Below are positions 1 to 7,541 of a DNA stretch of 40,611 nucleotides, piece by piece (the first letter of the stretch is position 1; each line of letters starts with the position of its first letter). The stretch is from the NCBI GenBank assembly GCA_028287395.1, contig JAQBPR010000079.1, positions 1 through 40,611 of the forward strand, given 5' to 3'. A program made the position numbers and the translations under genes. Source of the stretch: Bacilli bacterium (GTDB taxonomy: Bacteria > Bacillota > Bacilli > Paenibacillales > NBRC-103111). The notes beneath the pieces are model-generated. The model saw only the letters and a program-made list of their open reading frames with translations, ran no database searches and had not been told where the DNA came from.

Positions 1-127
1 CGTTCCGCTGCTTGGCGATGATAACTTCGATGATGTTCTTCTTCTCAGATTCCTTGTCGTAGTAGTCGTCCCGGTACAAGAAAGTAATAATGTCCGCGTC
101 TTGCTCCAGCGATCCCGAGTCCCGAAG
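1..127. repeat. Terminal redundancy, left copy
   Basis: These 127 bases are identical to 40485-40611. The dnaB reading frame runs through the junction without a break, so the window is a circular molecule cut inside dnaB. An overlap of exactly 127 matches a commonly used assembly k-mer size, so I read it as an assembly artefact and not as a physical phage end repeat. Confidence 0.95.
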
Positions 128-1288
128 GTCTGACATCATCGGACGTTTGTCCTGCCGTCCCTCTACACCACGGGAGAGCTGGGACAAAGCGATAACCGGA
201 ACATCCAGTTCCCGTGCAATTTGCTTGAGCGTCCGAGATATTTCAGAGACTTCCTCCTGCCGGTTAACGCCTGGTCGACTCCTGCCAGTGATGAGCTGCA
301 GATAATCAATCAGGATTAGTCCGAGGCCCTTCTCCTTTTTGATCTTGCGAGACTTGGCCCGGATTTCGGCAACCGATATAGCCGGGGTATCGTCGATGAG
401 AATTGGCAGCTCCGAAAGGGATCCCATCGCCATCGTGGCTTTCTCCCAGTCCTCCCCTACGAAAGATCCCGTCCGGATACGACCAGCATCAATGTTCCCT
501 TCTGCGCTAATCATACGATTGACCAATTGCCTTTCAGACATTTCAAGAGAGAAGATAGCCACCGTTTCACCAAGCAATATGGTCGATTGATCAATAATCC
601 TGCTTTCCGCGGCATTTCGTGCAAGGTTCAGGGCCAATGCCGTCTTACCTACCGAAGGCCGAGCTCCGACTAGAATAAAGTCGGACTTTTGCCATCCGGC
701 CGTCATGCGGTCCAAGTCAGTAAATCCCGATGTAACTCCCGTTACTGATTCGCCGTTCTGGTGGACATACTTATTTTCCAGATCTTCAAAGCAATCCATG
801 AGGATGTCCCGTAATGGACGATAAGCTTTCTTTGGTGCGTTCTGGTCGGTGAGTAGTTGCATTCTTGCTTGAGCTGAATCGATGATCGTACCTGGGTTCG
901 ATGAATTTTGCGCTTCGTTCCTCAGTTCATCGAGGTCAGAAATCAATTGCCTATGAAGGTGCTTTTCTAGCACAATCGCGATGTAATAAGCCACGTTCGC
1001 TGCTGTTGGAACATACCTTGCAAGCTGGGCCAAGTAGCTGACGTCGCCGACTTCCACAAGCCAACCTTTATCTTGAAGTCGGCTTGTGACAGTCACAAGG
1101 TCAATGGGCTGGCCCTCTTCGTAGAGCTCATTCATAGTCTTGTAAATTTTTCGGTGAGAAGGGGGATAGAATTCATTACCCTTTAGTTTACCAGCCGCCT
1201 CGTCCATCGCCTCTTTTGGCTCAAGCAGAATGGCACCTAGGATAGCTTGTTCAGCCTCAAGACTCTGATGTGTTGGAAATTGATTCAT
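1..1288 (-). CDS. dnaB: Replicative DNA helicase, DnaB family (first 429 residues; continues at the other end)
   Basis: Hexameric 5'-3' helicase that opens DNA ahead of the phage fork. Translating the minus strand from the ATG at 1288 gives an N-terminal DnaB domain (from about residue 8, HQSLEAEQAILGAIL). The RecA-like domain follows, with Walker A GARPSVGKT (about residues 208-216) and Walker B LILIDYLQL (about 324-332). The frame leaves the window at base 1 and resumes at 40484, giving a 482-residue protein, slightly longer than most DnaB because of a hydrophilic tail. It overlaps the upstream loader gene by 32 bases. The O-like protein, loader, helicase order matches SPP1 genes 38, 39 and 40. 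No strong ribosome site precedes the ATG, so translation is probably coupled to the loader gene. Confidence 0.95.
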   Translation of the reverse strand, partial: MNQFPTHQSLEAEQAILGAILLEPKEAMDEAAGKLKGNEFYPPSHRKIYKTMNELYEEGQPIDLVTVTSRLQDKGWLVEVGDVSYLAQLARYVPTAANVAYYIAIVLEKHLHRQLISDLDELRNEAQNSSNPGTIIDSAQARMQLLTDQNAPKKAYRPLRDILMDCFEDLENKYVHQNGESVTGVTSGFTDLDRMTAGWQKSDFILVGARPSVGKTALALNLARNAAESRIIDQSTILLGETVAIFSLEMSERQLVNRMISAEGNIDAGRIRTGSFVGEDWEKATMAMGSLSELPILIDDTPAISVAEIRAKSRKIKKEKGLGLILIDYLQLITGRSRPGVNRQEEVSEISRTLKQIARELDVPVIALSQLSRGVEGRQDKRPMMSDLRDSGSLEQDADIITFLYRDDYYDKESEKKNIIEVIIAKQRN

Positions 1289-1655
1289 TTGTTCCGATGG
1301 CTGTTGGTCGGAATAGCCCAAGTGATTTCATCCTTTCATGTACGAATTCCGGTATTGGTGGACGGTTTCCGCTGCTCTGCTGGTCCATCTTATCAAGCAT
1401 GAGACGGGTTTCTTCAACACCAGGGACATATGGACCAACAGCAATCTGAGTCGATGTCTCCGCCAGTATGCCGGGATGCGGTGGGAATGAATTCGCCGGA
1501 TTCAGGGTATATTTGCGCAGGTTAGCCATCGCCTGCTCGAACGGAATGTCATTTAGCAGTTTCAGCCATTCGTTTACCTTGAAACCATCGTAAGCGAACC
1601 CGTTATAATAATTGCTTATTATCAGGAAAATTTGCATCAGCTCCGACTCTTTCAC
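1257..1655 (-). CDS. Helicase loader/inhibitor, SPP1 G39P-like
   Basis: Small protein of 132 residues that resembles the SPP1 G39P family: an N-terminal helical domain (residues about 5-70, with YDGFKVNEWLKLLNDIPFEQAMANLRKY and a PPHPGILAE stretch) and a polar, probably flexible C-terminus. Known members bind the DnaB-type helicase and deliver it to the origin-bound initiator. Its length is close to the 126 residues of G39P. The start is a GTG at 1655 with GGAGG about 9 bases upstream. It overlaps the O-like gene by 53 bases and dnaB by 32. The family call rests on domain pattern and gene order; I could not run a profile search. Confidence 0.8.
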   Translation of the reverse strand: MKESELMQIFLIISNYYNGFAYDGFKVNEWLKLLNDIPFEQAMANLRKYTLNPANSFPPHPGILAETSTQIAVGPYVPGVEETRLMLDKMDQQSSGNRPPIPEFVHERMKSLGLFRPTAIGTNESISNTSES

Positions 1656-2547
1656 GTTCTATCGCCTCCTTGATTTTTTCGGCCTCGCGCTTGTTTTTTT
1701 CAAAATGTCGATCATTTGCATTAGATACGGTTATTAGGCCACTATTGCGATTCCGGAAATTAGTGAATGGATCGTTCTCGCTTAGGAATCTGTCGACGTT
1801 TTTAGGATTCATAAAATCCTTGAGAATGAATTTATAAGTGTAATAATGGTCCTCACTGAGTAAACAAAAATGATAGTTGTCAATTGCCTCCAAGAGGCTA
1901 TCTAGATCATGTACCTGTAATCGCGCATTGATTGCGCTTTTTGTGGCCTGATTAAGTTCACGGTGAACTATAATTTTTTTGAAGTTCCAATGATCAAAAA
2001 CTGTATATATATTATCTTTAAGATTATCTTTAAAAGAATATCTTTCTTGGGGTACTAAACAGTCCCCTGGGGGAGGGTATTGATTAGCCCCCACTGTAGG
2101 TTCGTTTCGGTACTGTGGTGACTGTTCAGTACCCTCAGTACTCTCCTGTTCTACTTCTAATAAATCTTCCTTGTAGATTAATTCCACTTGTGGTGACTGA
2201 TTAGTACCCTCGTTACTGATTTGCATCCTGTGCGATGGTGCTTTCCACTCGTCGCAATCTTTGTTCATCCCTATGACTCGTGGTTTTATGAAGGTAGCTT
2301 CTTCAAATACACGAACCACTTTCCAATCGATTAGTTTCTTAAGTTCGCGTTTAACCTGATCAGGGTTAACCCCAATACCATCAGCGATAAAGCCAACTGA
2401 CATGTCATATGACTTGCGTTGAAAACCATAAGAATGACGTATGACGAAATGGATGATTGATGATTGTGTGCTATTTAGTTTGCGTCTAGCCAATTCTTCA
2501 AGTATCTCGTTAGCGATGCGAGTAAATCCATCATCAAGGTCCGCCAC
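1603..2547 (-). CDS. Origin-binding replication initiator, lambda O / SPP1 G38P type
   Basis: A protein of 314 residues. Residues about 5-85 match the phage replication protein O N-terminal winged-helix pattern (DDGFTRIANEILEELARRKL..., ...HSYGFQRKSYDMS..., ...VKRELKKLIDWKVVRV). Members bind iterons inside their own gene and recruit the helicase-loader complex. Residues about 112-165 repeat the pattern EGTNQSPQ / EGTEQSPQ / VGANQYPPP because the iterons at 2051-2209 are translated here. The C-terminal part (about 190-300) is likely the loader-binding half. Start is GTG at 2547 with AGGTGA 7 bases upstream. It overlaps the loader gene at its 3' end, as expected for an O-loader-helicase unit. 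Confidence 0.85.
   Translation of the reverse strand: MADLDDGFTRIANEILEELARRKLNSTQSSIIHFVIRHSYGFQRKSYDMSVGFIADGIGVNPDQVKRELKKLIDWKVVRVFEEATFIKPRVIGMNKDCDEWKAPSHRMQISNEGTNQSPQVELIYKEDLLEVEQESTEGTEQSPQYRNEPTVGANQYPPPGDCLVPQERYSFKDNLKDNIYTVFDHWNFKKIIVHRELNQATKSAINARLQVHDLDSLLEAIDNYHFCLLSEDHYYTYKFILKDFMNPKNVDRFLSENDPFTNFRNRNSGLITVSNANDRHFEKNKREAEKIKEAIERERVGADANFPDNKQLL
1970..2047. other. AT-rich unwinding region next to the iterons (putative replication origin)
   Basis: A strongly AT-rich block lies beside the iterons and inside the initiator gene. It includes a perfect 12-base tandem arrangement, ATTATCTTTAAG at 2011-2022 followed at once by ATTATCTTTAAA at 2023-2034. Iterons next to an AT-rich element within the O gene is the lambda-type origin layout, so this is the likely site of first strand opening. 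This is inference from architecture. Confidence 0.65.
2051..2209. repeat. Four origin iterons inside the initiator gene
   Basis: Four related 18-19-bp imperfect palindromes lie at 2051-2069 (GGGGTACTAAACAGTCCCC), 2077-2094 (GGGTATTGATTAGCCCCC), 2117-2134 (GGTGACTGTTCAGTACCC) and 2192-2209 (GGTGACTGATTAGTACCC). The first two face opposite to the last two. Each has a dyad around its centre, like lambda O sites. Weaker matches occur at 2210-2224 and, upstream of the gene, at 2610-2626. Confidence 0.75.
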
Positions 2548-2834
2548 TTTAAATTCACCTACACTTTATTAGCTAAAACAGTTACGGACATGTTTTTAAA
2601 ATTTACCTCGTGACTGATTTGTTCAGAGACAAGTGATCTGCTAAAAGCTAAAAAATTAACTTTGTTGGAAAATGTGAAATGCACTTCGCAATTTTTTCTC
2701 CTATCGATCCTACCTACATAAACAGTCTTGTCCAAAGCAACTACCTCCCTTCATTTCACCAGCGCCGGCAGCTCGTATGCATTCCAAAAACTCCAGCTGA
2801 TCGAAGATTCGTTTCCATGGCCAGACTCCCCCCA

Positions 2835-3128
2835 TTACCCGTTGGCGGATTTACATTTATTCATCCACTTGCGACTATTCCGAGCCTGACTTCGCTTTTT
2901 GCGGTAACTAAGTTGCTGTATTCTGCGTCTATCCATCACGCGATTGCGCCGAAAAAGATTGTCCACTAAAATACGAATTAAAAAATCCGGATCTAAACAA
3001 ATGCCAATCACCAACTTATCGTCTGAAGGAGACGCAAACCAGCACTTCCGGATACGCTCCCACAGTGCGGCCAATATGACGAACAGCGGCGCGAGGAAAC
3101 GGGAAATTCGATTCAGATCATTAACCAT
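2835..3128 (-). CDS. Small basic protein of unknown function with one hydrophobic segment
   Basis: I do not recognise this 97-residue protein. It has a hydrophobic N-terminal stretch (about residues 8-24, ISRFLAPLFVILAALW) that could be a membrane helix, and a strongly basic C-terminal half (DRRRIQQLSYRKKRSQ). I chose the ATG at 3128 because GAGGGGAG sits 8 bases before it. A GTG at 3146 overlapping the previous stop is the alternative. It lies in the leftward early operon directly after the 3143-3556 gene. The 287 bases that follow, up to the initiator gene, contain no gene. Confidence 0.6.
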   Translation of the reverse strand: MVNDLNRISRFLAPLFVILAALWERIRKCWFASPSDDKLVIGICLDPDFLIRILVDNLFRRNRVMDRRRIQQLSYRKKRSQARNSRKWMNKCKSANG

Positions 3129-3142
3129 TGTTTGATCTCCCC

Positions 3143-3556
3143 TCACTGTAATCTGGCTGGCCGTTCCCCGAGATCAAAGGATACCCGCCCCACCTGTTCG
3201 GCCATAAATTCTTTGAACTGCTCTGTTAGCCCGCGATCAATGATAAATTGTGTTGCGATCTGATTGGTTAATTCGATACCTTCCAACTGCATAAGACGTT
3301 CCTCGTGGTCGTAAGACAGCTCAAGCAATTCGCTATGCTGTACCATGACTTCTTTATGCAGCGCTCCAATATCACTAAACTGTCGCTCCCGCAGGTCGTC
3401 AAGTTCTACCCAGAGAGGAAAAGCCTTCCTAAGCAATACAGTGTCCGGAGTTTGTGGATCCAGCTGATGTAATTCGTTATGAATTTCAGTGATTCGTTGC
3501 GAAATTTGATTCATTGTAAGTTGACATGGCATAGCAGATCTCTCCCTTGCGGTCAT
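3143..3556 (-). CDS. Hypothetical coiled-coil early protein
   Basis: A 137-residue protein of unknown function. The sequence is rich in Glu, Gln and Leu (HNELHQLDPQ, LEELSYDHEERLMQLEG-like stretches), consistent with a helical or coiled-coil fold. The ATG overlaps the stop of the preceding gene (ATGA at 3553-3556) and has GGGAGG 8 bases upstream, so the pair is translationally coupled. No catalytic motif was seen. Confidence 0.7.
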   Translation of the reverse strand: MTARERSAMPCQLTMNQISQRITEIHNELHQLDPQTPDTVLLRKAFPLWVELDDLRERQFSDIGALHKEVMVQHSELLELSYDHEERLMQLEGIELTNQIATQFIIDRGLTEQFKEFMAEQVGRVSFDLGERPARLQ

Positions 3557-3834
3557 ATAAGAGTCCTCCCGGCAATTACACCATCTTTAAAACCGAGGCG
3601 GAAATAACGTAGGTTGTCACCAGTTCTAATGTCGTGTAACAACTCCTCGTACTCTAAGAACAACGCCATCTGCTTTTCATCTAAGGTGGATGCAAGCTGT
3701 AACCCCAGCAATGTTTCACGGTCGTCATCCGTTGTGCGCTGGGGATCAGATTGTTTCAAGTGTTCGTCAAAACGATCAGAAATTATCTGATCAACGGCAG
3801 TGATAAAGACTTTAGCGATATCTGTTTTAATCAT
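3553..3834 (-). CDS. Hypothetical early protein
   Basis: A 93-residue acidic, helical protein. The pattern LFLEYEELLHDIRTGDNLRYFRLGFKDGVIAGRTLI near its end is of a kind seen in small phage proteins of unknown role; I cannot name a function. A GGAG ribosome site precedes the ATG at 3834. It is coupled to the next gene by an ATGA overlap and preceded by an inverted repeat (3868-3937). Confidence 0.7.
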   Translation of the reverse strand: MIKTDIAKVFITAVDQIISDRFDEHLKQSDPQRTTDDDRETLLGLQLASTLDEKQMALFLEYEELLHDIRTGDNLRYFRLGFKDGVIAGRTLI

Positions 3835-3867
3835 TCTTTACGACACTCCTTCGCGTTATTATGTTGT

Positions 3868-3937
3868 CCGCAAAGGCTCCTTATTGTGTTTCTGGCTGTT
3901 TTTCTGATATTATGTATACATAAGAGAGCCCTTGCGG
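3868..3937 (-). repeat. Inverted repeat upstream of an early gene pair
   Basis: A 12-base inverted repeat has arms at 3868-3879 (CCGCAAAGGCTC) and 3926-3937 (GAGCCCTTGCGG). Read as minus-strand RNA, all 12 pairs form, with one G-U. Read as plus strand there is an A-C mismatch. The 46-base loop contains the small palindrome TGTATACATA. It lies in the 140-base gap before the gene starting at 3834, so it could be a leader RNA fold or a promoter-operator region. Confidence 0.5.
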
Positions 3938-3974
3938 CTTGAATAAGAGGATCGTCATCGAACCCGGCCAAAGG

Positions 3975-4154
3975 TTATGCGATGATGGTCTTTTTCTTTT
4001 CTTGCAGATGTCTTCCGACAACGTTTCGAATTTTTTGCATAACTAAATCCTGCTCATCACCGATATCATCCAGAATTTCTTGAAGCTTTTCTACACTCGC
4101 AGACGAACATAACTCCTCGAAAGCCGGCGCAATGTCAATTACCCCAATTTCCAA
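3975..4154 (-). CDS. Hypothetical small acidic protein
   Basis: The function is unknown. I place the start at a TTG (4154) because AGAGGGG lies about 7 bases upstream, which gives 59 residues (LEIGVIDIAPAFEELCS...KKKTIIA). The upstream ATG codons at 4193 and 4172 lack a ribosome site. The sequence looks like a short helical protein (SVEKLQEILDDIGDEQDLVMQKIRNVV). It is part of the leftward early operon. Confidence 0.55.
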   Translation of the reverse strand: MEIGVIDIAPAFEELCSSASVEKLQEILDDIGDEQDLVMQKIRNVVGRHLQEKKKTIIA

Positions 4155-4185
4155 TTTAACTACCCCTCTCATCGAAATATCGCAG

Positions 4186-4266
4186 CTAAGCAATCAATAT
4201 GAACGCGAACACTGGGCAACAACTAAAGATGAACAGGACTTCACAGATCAGCTCATTACGAGTCAT
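4186..4266 (-). CDS. Possible 26-residue hydrophobic peptide
   Basis: An ATG at 4266 begins just inside the 3' end of the preceding HTH gene. It is preceded by AAGGA at 8 bases and encodes a 26-residue peptide (MTRNELICEVLFIFSCCPVF...) that is almost wholly hydrophobic after residue 6, like a single membrane span. The position between two early genes and the good ribosome site argue for reality. The small size means it could be chance. Confidence 0.4.
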   Translation of the reverse strand: MTRNELICEVLFIFSCCPVFAFILIA

Positions 4267-4888
4267 GGCCGTCATCCTTCGATCTCTCGTTGTCGGGATG
4301 ATACAAATGGGCGCGGTAGTTACGATGATCATGCTGATCGATGGTGATAAATTCATAACCGCTTTCAACAAGATCGGCCATTAGCCTTAGTTTTTCTGCG
4401 AAATTGGATTTGTCACGAATATCAAAGCGGATTCCTTCCTGATGTAACACCTTTACGTCTACTTTCCGATTACCTTCTGGAGTTTCACCAATGTAAACAT
4501 GGCCAGCAGATATTCTGTATATTTTCACTAGATTAATAAAATGCTGAATATTTGCATCGCGGGAATCCTTTTCATACTCTTGGATCGTTTTAACCGGTAC
4601 TCCGCTTCGTTCTGCCGCTTCTTCCAATGTGATATTGAGGTTCATGCGGGCTTGGCGACGAGTGAGTAGATTTCGGGCTTCTATTGGTTTAGAAGCTGCG
4701 TTCATAGTCTCCGACTCCGAACGGACAACAATGACCTCTCCCATATCATGTGCGAAAACAGCGCACTCGAGCTTTTTACCGCCCTTTGCGATGAGTTCTT
4801 CCTCCGCCGCTGCATGCTTGTCCAGATCGTCACTAATGACGAAGTTATTGCGATTGTTCATCCATATGCGGCTTATGAGTGTGTTCAT
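4256..4888 (-). CDS. Helix-turn-helix (XRE/Cro-type) protein, 210 residues
   Basis: The middle of the protein (about residues 70-128) has an XRE-type HTH: ARNLLTRRQARMNLN, ITLEEAAERSGVPVKTIQEYEKD, then NIQHFINLVKIYRISAGHVY. The N-terminal 65 residues and the C-terminal 80 residues (FAEKLRLMADLVESGYEFITI...) are not recognised. It probably binds DNA as a regulator. It is coupled to the upstream gene by an ATGA overlap (4885-4888) and has GGAGG 9 bases before its ATG. The placement of the HTH in the centre instead of at the N-terminus is unusual for a repressor. Confidence 0.75.
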   Translation of the reverse strand: MNTLISRIWMNNRNNFVISDDLDKHAAAEEELIAKGGKKLECAVFAHDMGEVIVVRSESETMNAASKPIEARNLLTRRQARMNLNITLEEAAERSGVPVKTIQEYEKDSRDANIQHFINLVKIYRISAGHVYIGETPEGNRKVDVKVLHQEGIRFDIRDKSNFAEKLRLMADLVESGYEFITIDQHDHRNYRAHLYHPDNERSKDDGHDS

Positions 4889-5814
4889 TGAATTGAACCT
4901 CCGTTAATAAGTTTTAGATTGGGCTTATTAGGTTTCATTCCAACTACGTCTCCGTATTCGTCTTTAGTAGCTGTATAGGTTTGGATTGGTTTTCCAGCTA
5001 TTTCTTTTAGGATGCTAAATGTATCGAGCAGTGACTCCCCGGTTTCATTTTTATACTGATTCATACCCTTTAGCATATCTCCCATGAAAATATCGAAAAG
5101 GTAACAATCCTGGTCATGCTCGATTTTGTCTATGAAAATAAGCTTTTGGAATGCATCGAAGTCAATTTCATCCGGAATATCCGCCAGTCGTTCGGTAAAT
5201 GGTTTTACCTGAACGCCATCCCAATACCTCTTTCCTTTATCGATCGATATGATCTGGAGGAAATCATGCTTTTTCATTTTCCAGCCATTGATAAAGGGCG
5301 TTTCGAGGCAGGGAAAAAGCAGAGAACGATCGAACAAATTCTTCTCATTCTTGATAAGGAGCACAAGATCGCGCAGGATGATTAAAGAGCCATAGACAGC
5401 AGCATTACTCTCATTCATGTTGCGTTCCGTCATAGTACGATCGATTTCTTTGATGCGTTCCGAGAAGTCAGTAACCCTCTTTTTGCTCTTATAGTAGGTT
5501 CTAGATAGCTTTTTCAATTTCCGAGAGCAACATTTAAGAACGGCGAAAGCAGAGAACCAGGAATAGGACTGAAGGCGTTCCATGGCTTCTATGTCATAGT
5601 ATTCTTTGATTATTTCCCGCTCATCTTCTGGAAAACCACAAGCCTTGACTCCAGCCGTGGCAAATGCTCGGAGAGCCCACTGGGTATATCCCGTCTTTAA
5701 TTCTAAGACTTCATTCCTGACATACATGTATTCCTTATAAGTTATCAATAAATCAACCTTCAGCGAATTTACTTGCTGAGTTAGTTCGGCCTTGCTCGGT
5801 TTCTTATTACTCAA
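4885..5814 (-). CDS. Hypothetical protein, 309 residues
   Basis: I do not recognise this protein. It has a helical, charged N-terminal third, a Lys/Arg-rich stretch near residues 90-125 (CCSRKLKKLSRTYYKSKKRVTDF) and a mixed C-terminal part with many aromatic residues. No nuclease, ATPase or HTH motif was seen. Start is TTG at 5814 with GGAG 8 bases upstream. It lies between the antirepressor and the HTH gene in the early operon and overlaps the latter by four bases. Confidence 0.7.
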   Translation of the reverse strand: MSNKKPSKAELTQQVNSLKVDLLITYKEYMYVRNEVLELKTGYTQWALRAFATAGVKACGFPEDEREIIKEYYDIEAMERLQSYSWFSAFAVLKCCSRKLKKLSRTYYKSKKRVTDFSERIKEIDRTMTERNMNESNAAVYGSLIILRDLVLLIKNEKNLFDRSLLFPCLETPFINGWKMKKHDFLQIISIDKGKRYWDGVQVKPFTERLADIPDEIDFDAFQKLIFIDKIEHDQDCYLFDIFMGDMLKGMNQYKNETGESLLDTFSILKEIAGKPIQTYTATKDEYGDVVGMKPNKPNLKLINGGSIQ

Positions 5815-5867
5815 TATGACCGCTCCTTTGGTTTAGTGGGTCTCTCCAAAGTTGGATACACTCCCAT

Positions 5868-6677
5868 TCACAACGAACCTATAGACAATTCCTTGACAAC
5901 GCTTGTATAAATCTCTTTCAGGCGTGGTTCCTCTTCGATGCAGTCGAGTTTATTTGCATCTTTAATTCGAGTCTTGGTAGCTCCACTGTCTTCAAGTCGT
6001 TTCCTCAAATTACGAAGTCGAACATCTAATTTGCAACCAGCTCGATCTGTAAGAAGCTGATAGCTTCTCGAACGTAGTTCATGATGCCGTTCTTGACCTC
6101 CGCCTAAACGTTCAGCTGTGCCTTTAAGTGCATCATTAACCCATTTGCGCCAATCTTCGTCCCTTTGTAGGAATGTTTCCTTCATGGCTGCGAGCGTAGA
6201 TTCTACTTGTTCCGACCTCTCATTGGCTGTTTGTGCAATACGCATCGTTTCTATTTGCTCAATTTGCGTCCGAGCAAGTCCATCCCAAATTTGCTTAAAT
6301 AATTGCATTTCCAGAGGGAGTTTTGAAACATCGATGGCTTCAGCTTTAAACCGCTCTTCGATATCAATAAAGTACTTTCGTGCTTTACTTCCTTGCTCGT
6401 TGTTCTCGACCATACATAGCTCTTTTGCCATACCCAACGTCAAATCGTAGTCATGTTGAAGCACGTTTTGACGTTCCCCCGTTTTGGTGAGCGTTACGGT
6501 GAAGTCTGTTCCTTCCTTGAAACCAAATTTTTGAATCTTATCTTTAATCCAAGTAGTAAAATCACGACCAATCAAGAGAAACGCATGGAGTTGTCTGCCG
6601 TCTACTTCTTTCCCACCGGCAGAAGTCTCGTACACCGGCAACAATTCGTTAGCAATCAAACGTTTATCCACTTTCAA
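5868..6677 (-). CDS. Phage antirepressor, AntA/AntB domain plus ORF6C domain
   Basis: A two-domain protein of 269 residues. Residues about 8-115 match the AntA/AntB antirepressor pattern (VDGRQLHAFLLIGRDFTTWIKDKI, DYDLTLGMAKELCMVENNEQG, KARKYFIDIEERFK). The C-terminal 90 residues match the ORF6C pattern (LLTDRAGCKLDVRLRNLRKRL, TKTRIKDANKLDCIEEEPRLK). Such proteins counter phage repressors. Start is a TTG at 6677 with AAGGA just upstream; a GTG at 6671 is possible. It overlaps the upstream HTH gene by 14 bases. Confidence 0.85.
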   Translation of the reverse strand: MKVDKRLIANELLPVYETSAGGKEVDGRQLHAFLLIGRDFTTWIKDKIQKFGFKEGTDFTVTLTKTGERQNVLQHDYDLTLGMAKELCMVENNEQGSKARKYFIDIEERFKAEAIDVSKLPLEMQLFKQIWDGLARTQIEQIETMRIAQTANERSEQVESTLAAMKETFLQRDEDWRKWVNDALKGTAERLGGGQERHHELRSRSYQLLTDRAGCKLDVRLRNLRKRLEDSGATKTRIKDANKLDCIEEEPRLKEIYTSVVKELSIGSL

Positions 6678-7047
6678 ACCATCCTTTCAACAATGACTTC
6701 AGATTTCGCATTTCATTTTCCAACTGTGAGACCCTTGCTTTAAGTCTTTGGATTTCTCCTGTATCTTGCGAAACGATTTCCTCATGAAGCTCTTGTGCAT
6801 ATTCCGGAAGCCGACCTTTTAATGCAGCCGTTCGCAACTCCGCTAAGGATAAATCTGTATGGTCTGATAATACCCGCACAAGGACTTTGTTTACCCGATC
6901 GGATGCTGGAGGAGCGGTGCCGTTTGACAAAATGCTGATATATGATTGCGTAACTGGAACCCCATGTTCGTTGCACAACTTGGATATTTTACGAACACTA
7001 ATTCCACTCTCTTTGATCTTTTGCTTAAGCAATTCCGAATACTTCAA
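6664..7047 (-). CDS. XRE-family HTH regulator with C-terminal coiled coil
   Basis: A 127-residue protein. An XRE HTH occupies residues 1-65 (LLKQKIKESGISVRKISKLCNEHG, VTQSYISILSNGTAPPASDRVN). The C-terminal 30 residues (GEIQRLKARVSQLENEMRNLKSLLK) form a clear leucine-heptad coiled coil, likely for dimerisation. Start is TTG at 7047 with GGAGG 9 bases upstream. It sits between the excisionase-like gene and the antirepressor, and is likely an early regulator. Confidence 0.82.
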   Translation of the reverse strand: MKYSELLKQKIKESGISVRKISKLCNEHGVPVTQSYISILSNGTAPPASDRVNKVLVRVLSDHTDLSLAELRTAALKGRLPEYAQELHEEIVSQDTGEIQRLKARVSQLENEMRNLKSLLKGWFESG

Positions 7048-7107
7048 GACCCTATTCCTCCCTTCACATAAGAAAGCTGGAACGATATTATGTATAGTTG
7101 CAAAGGG

Positions 7108-7332
7108 TTAGCTGCAATGCTGTACCTGCTTCTGTGCTTCGATCCATTGAATTAGGGATGCCTTCTCAATCTTCCGTGACTCCCCTATCTTGAAACTTGG
7201 CAGTCCACCAACTGATGCTTTAAGTTGGCAATATTCGTAGACACGGCGGCGGCTAATCCCGAGATAGTCAGCAACATGTTGCGGTGTCATTATATCTGGC
7301 AAGGATTCGAGAGTGGTTATTTTTTGCCTCAT
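7108..7332 (-). CDS. Excisionase-like helix-turn-helix protein (MerR/HTH_17 type)
   Basis: A 74-residue protein starting at ATG 7332, which overlaps the stop of the Cro-like gene (ATGA). Its core, DIMTPQHVADYLGISRRRVYEYCQL...GGLPSFKIGESRKIEKASLIQWIE, is a textbook HTH_17/excisionase winged-helix pattern. Such proteins bind near att sites to direct excision, or act as small regulators. Its place as the second early gene, opposite the integrase module, fits an excisionase. Confidence 0.8.
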   Translation of the reverse strand: MRQKITTLESLPDIMTPQHVADYLGISRRRVYEYCQLKASVGGLPSFKIGESRKIEKASLIQWIEAQKQVQHCS

Positions 7333-7541
7333 GACGCTTGATGACCCTCCTTGGTTTCTGAAATAGTGACCTCTAATCCAAGAACTCCACAAGTCTTGAC
7401 GATCGTTGTTTCATTCCACCGTTTCTTCCCCGAAAGTATTTCGTGCATGTATTGCGGCGTATATCCCGTCATTCTCGCGAGATCAGAAGGTGTCATGTTC
7501 CTTTCATTCAAAACTTTTTTAATCGATTCCGAGATATTCAT
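7329..7541 (-). CDS. Cro-like XRE regulator, first gene of the leftward early operon
   Basis: A 70-residue protein that is almost entirely an XRE HTH (SIKKVLNERNMTPSDLARMTGYTPQYMHEILSGKKRWNETTIVKTCGVLGLEVTIS). Its ribosome site is a strong AGGAGGTGA just before the ATG. It faces the ImmR-like repressor across the operator region, so it takes the Cro position. The predicted promoter is TTGTTT (7585-7590) and TATTAT (7562-7567, minus strand), 17 bases apart. Confidence 0.88.
   Translation of the reverse strand: MNISESIKKVLNERNMTPSDLARMTGYTPQYMHEILSGKKRWNETTIVKTCGVLGLEVTISETKEGHQAS

Noticed and set aside
2679..2969. Rightward frame of 96 codons upstream of the initiator gene
   Set aside because: It overlaps the leftward gene 2835-3128, has no ribosome site and its sequence looks random.
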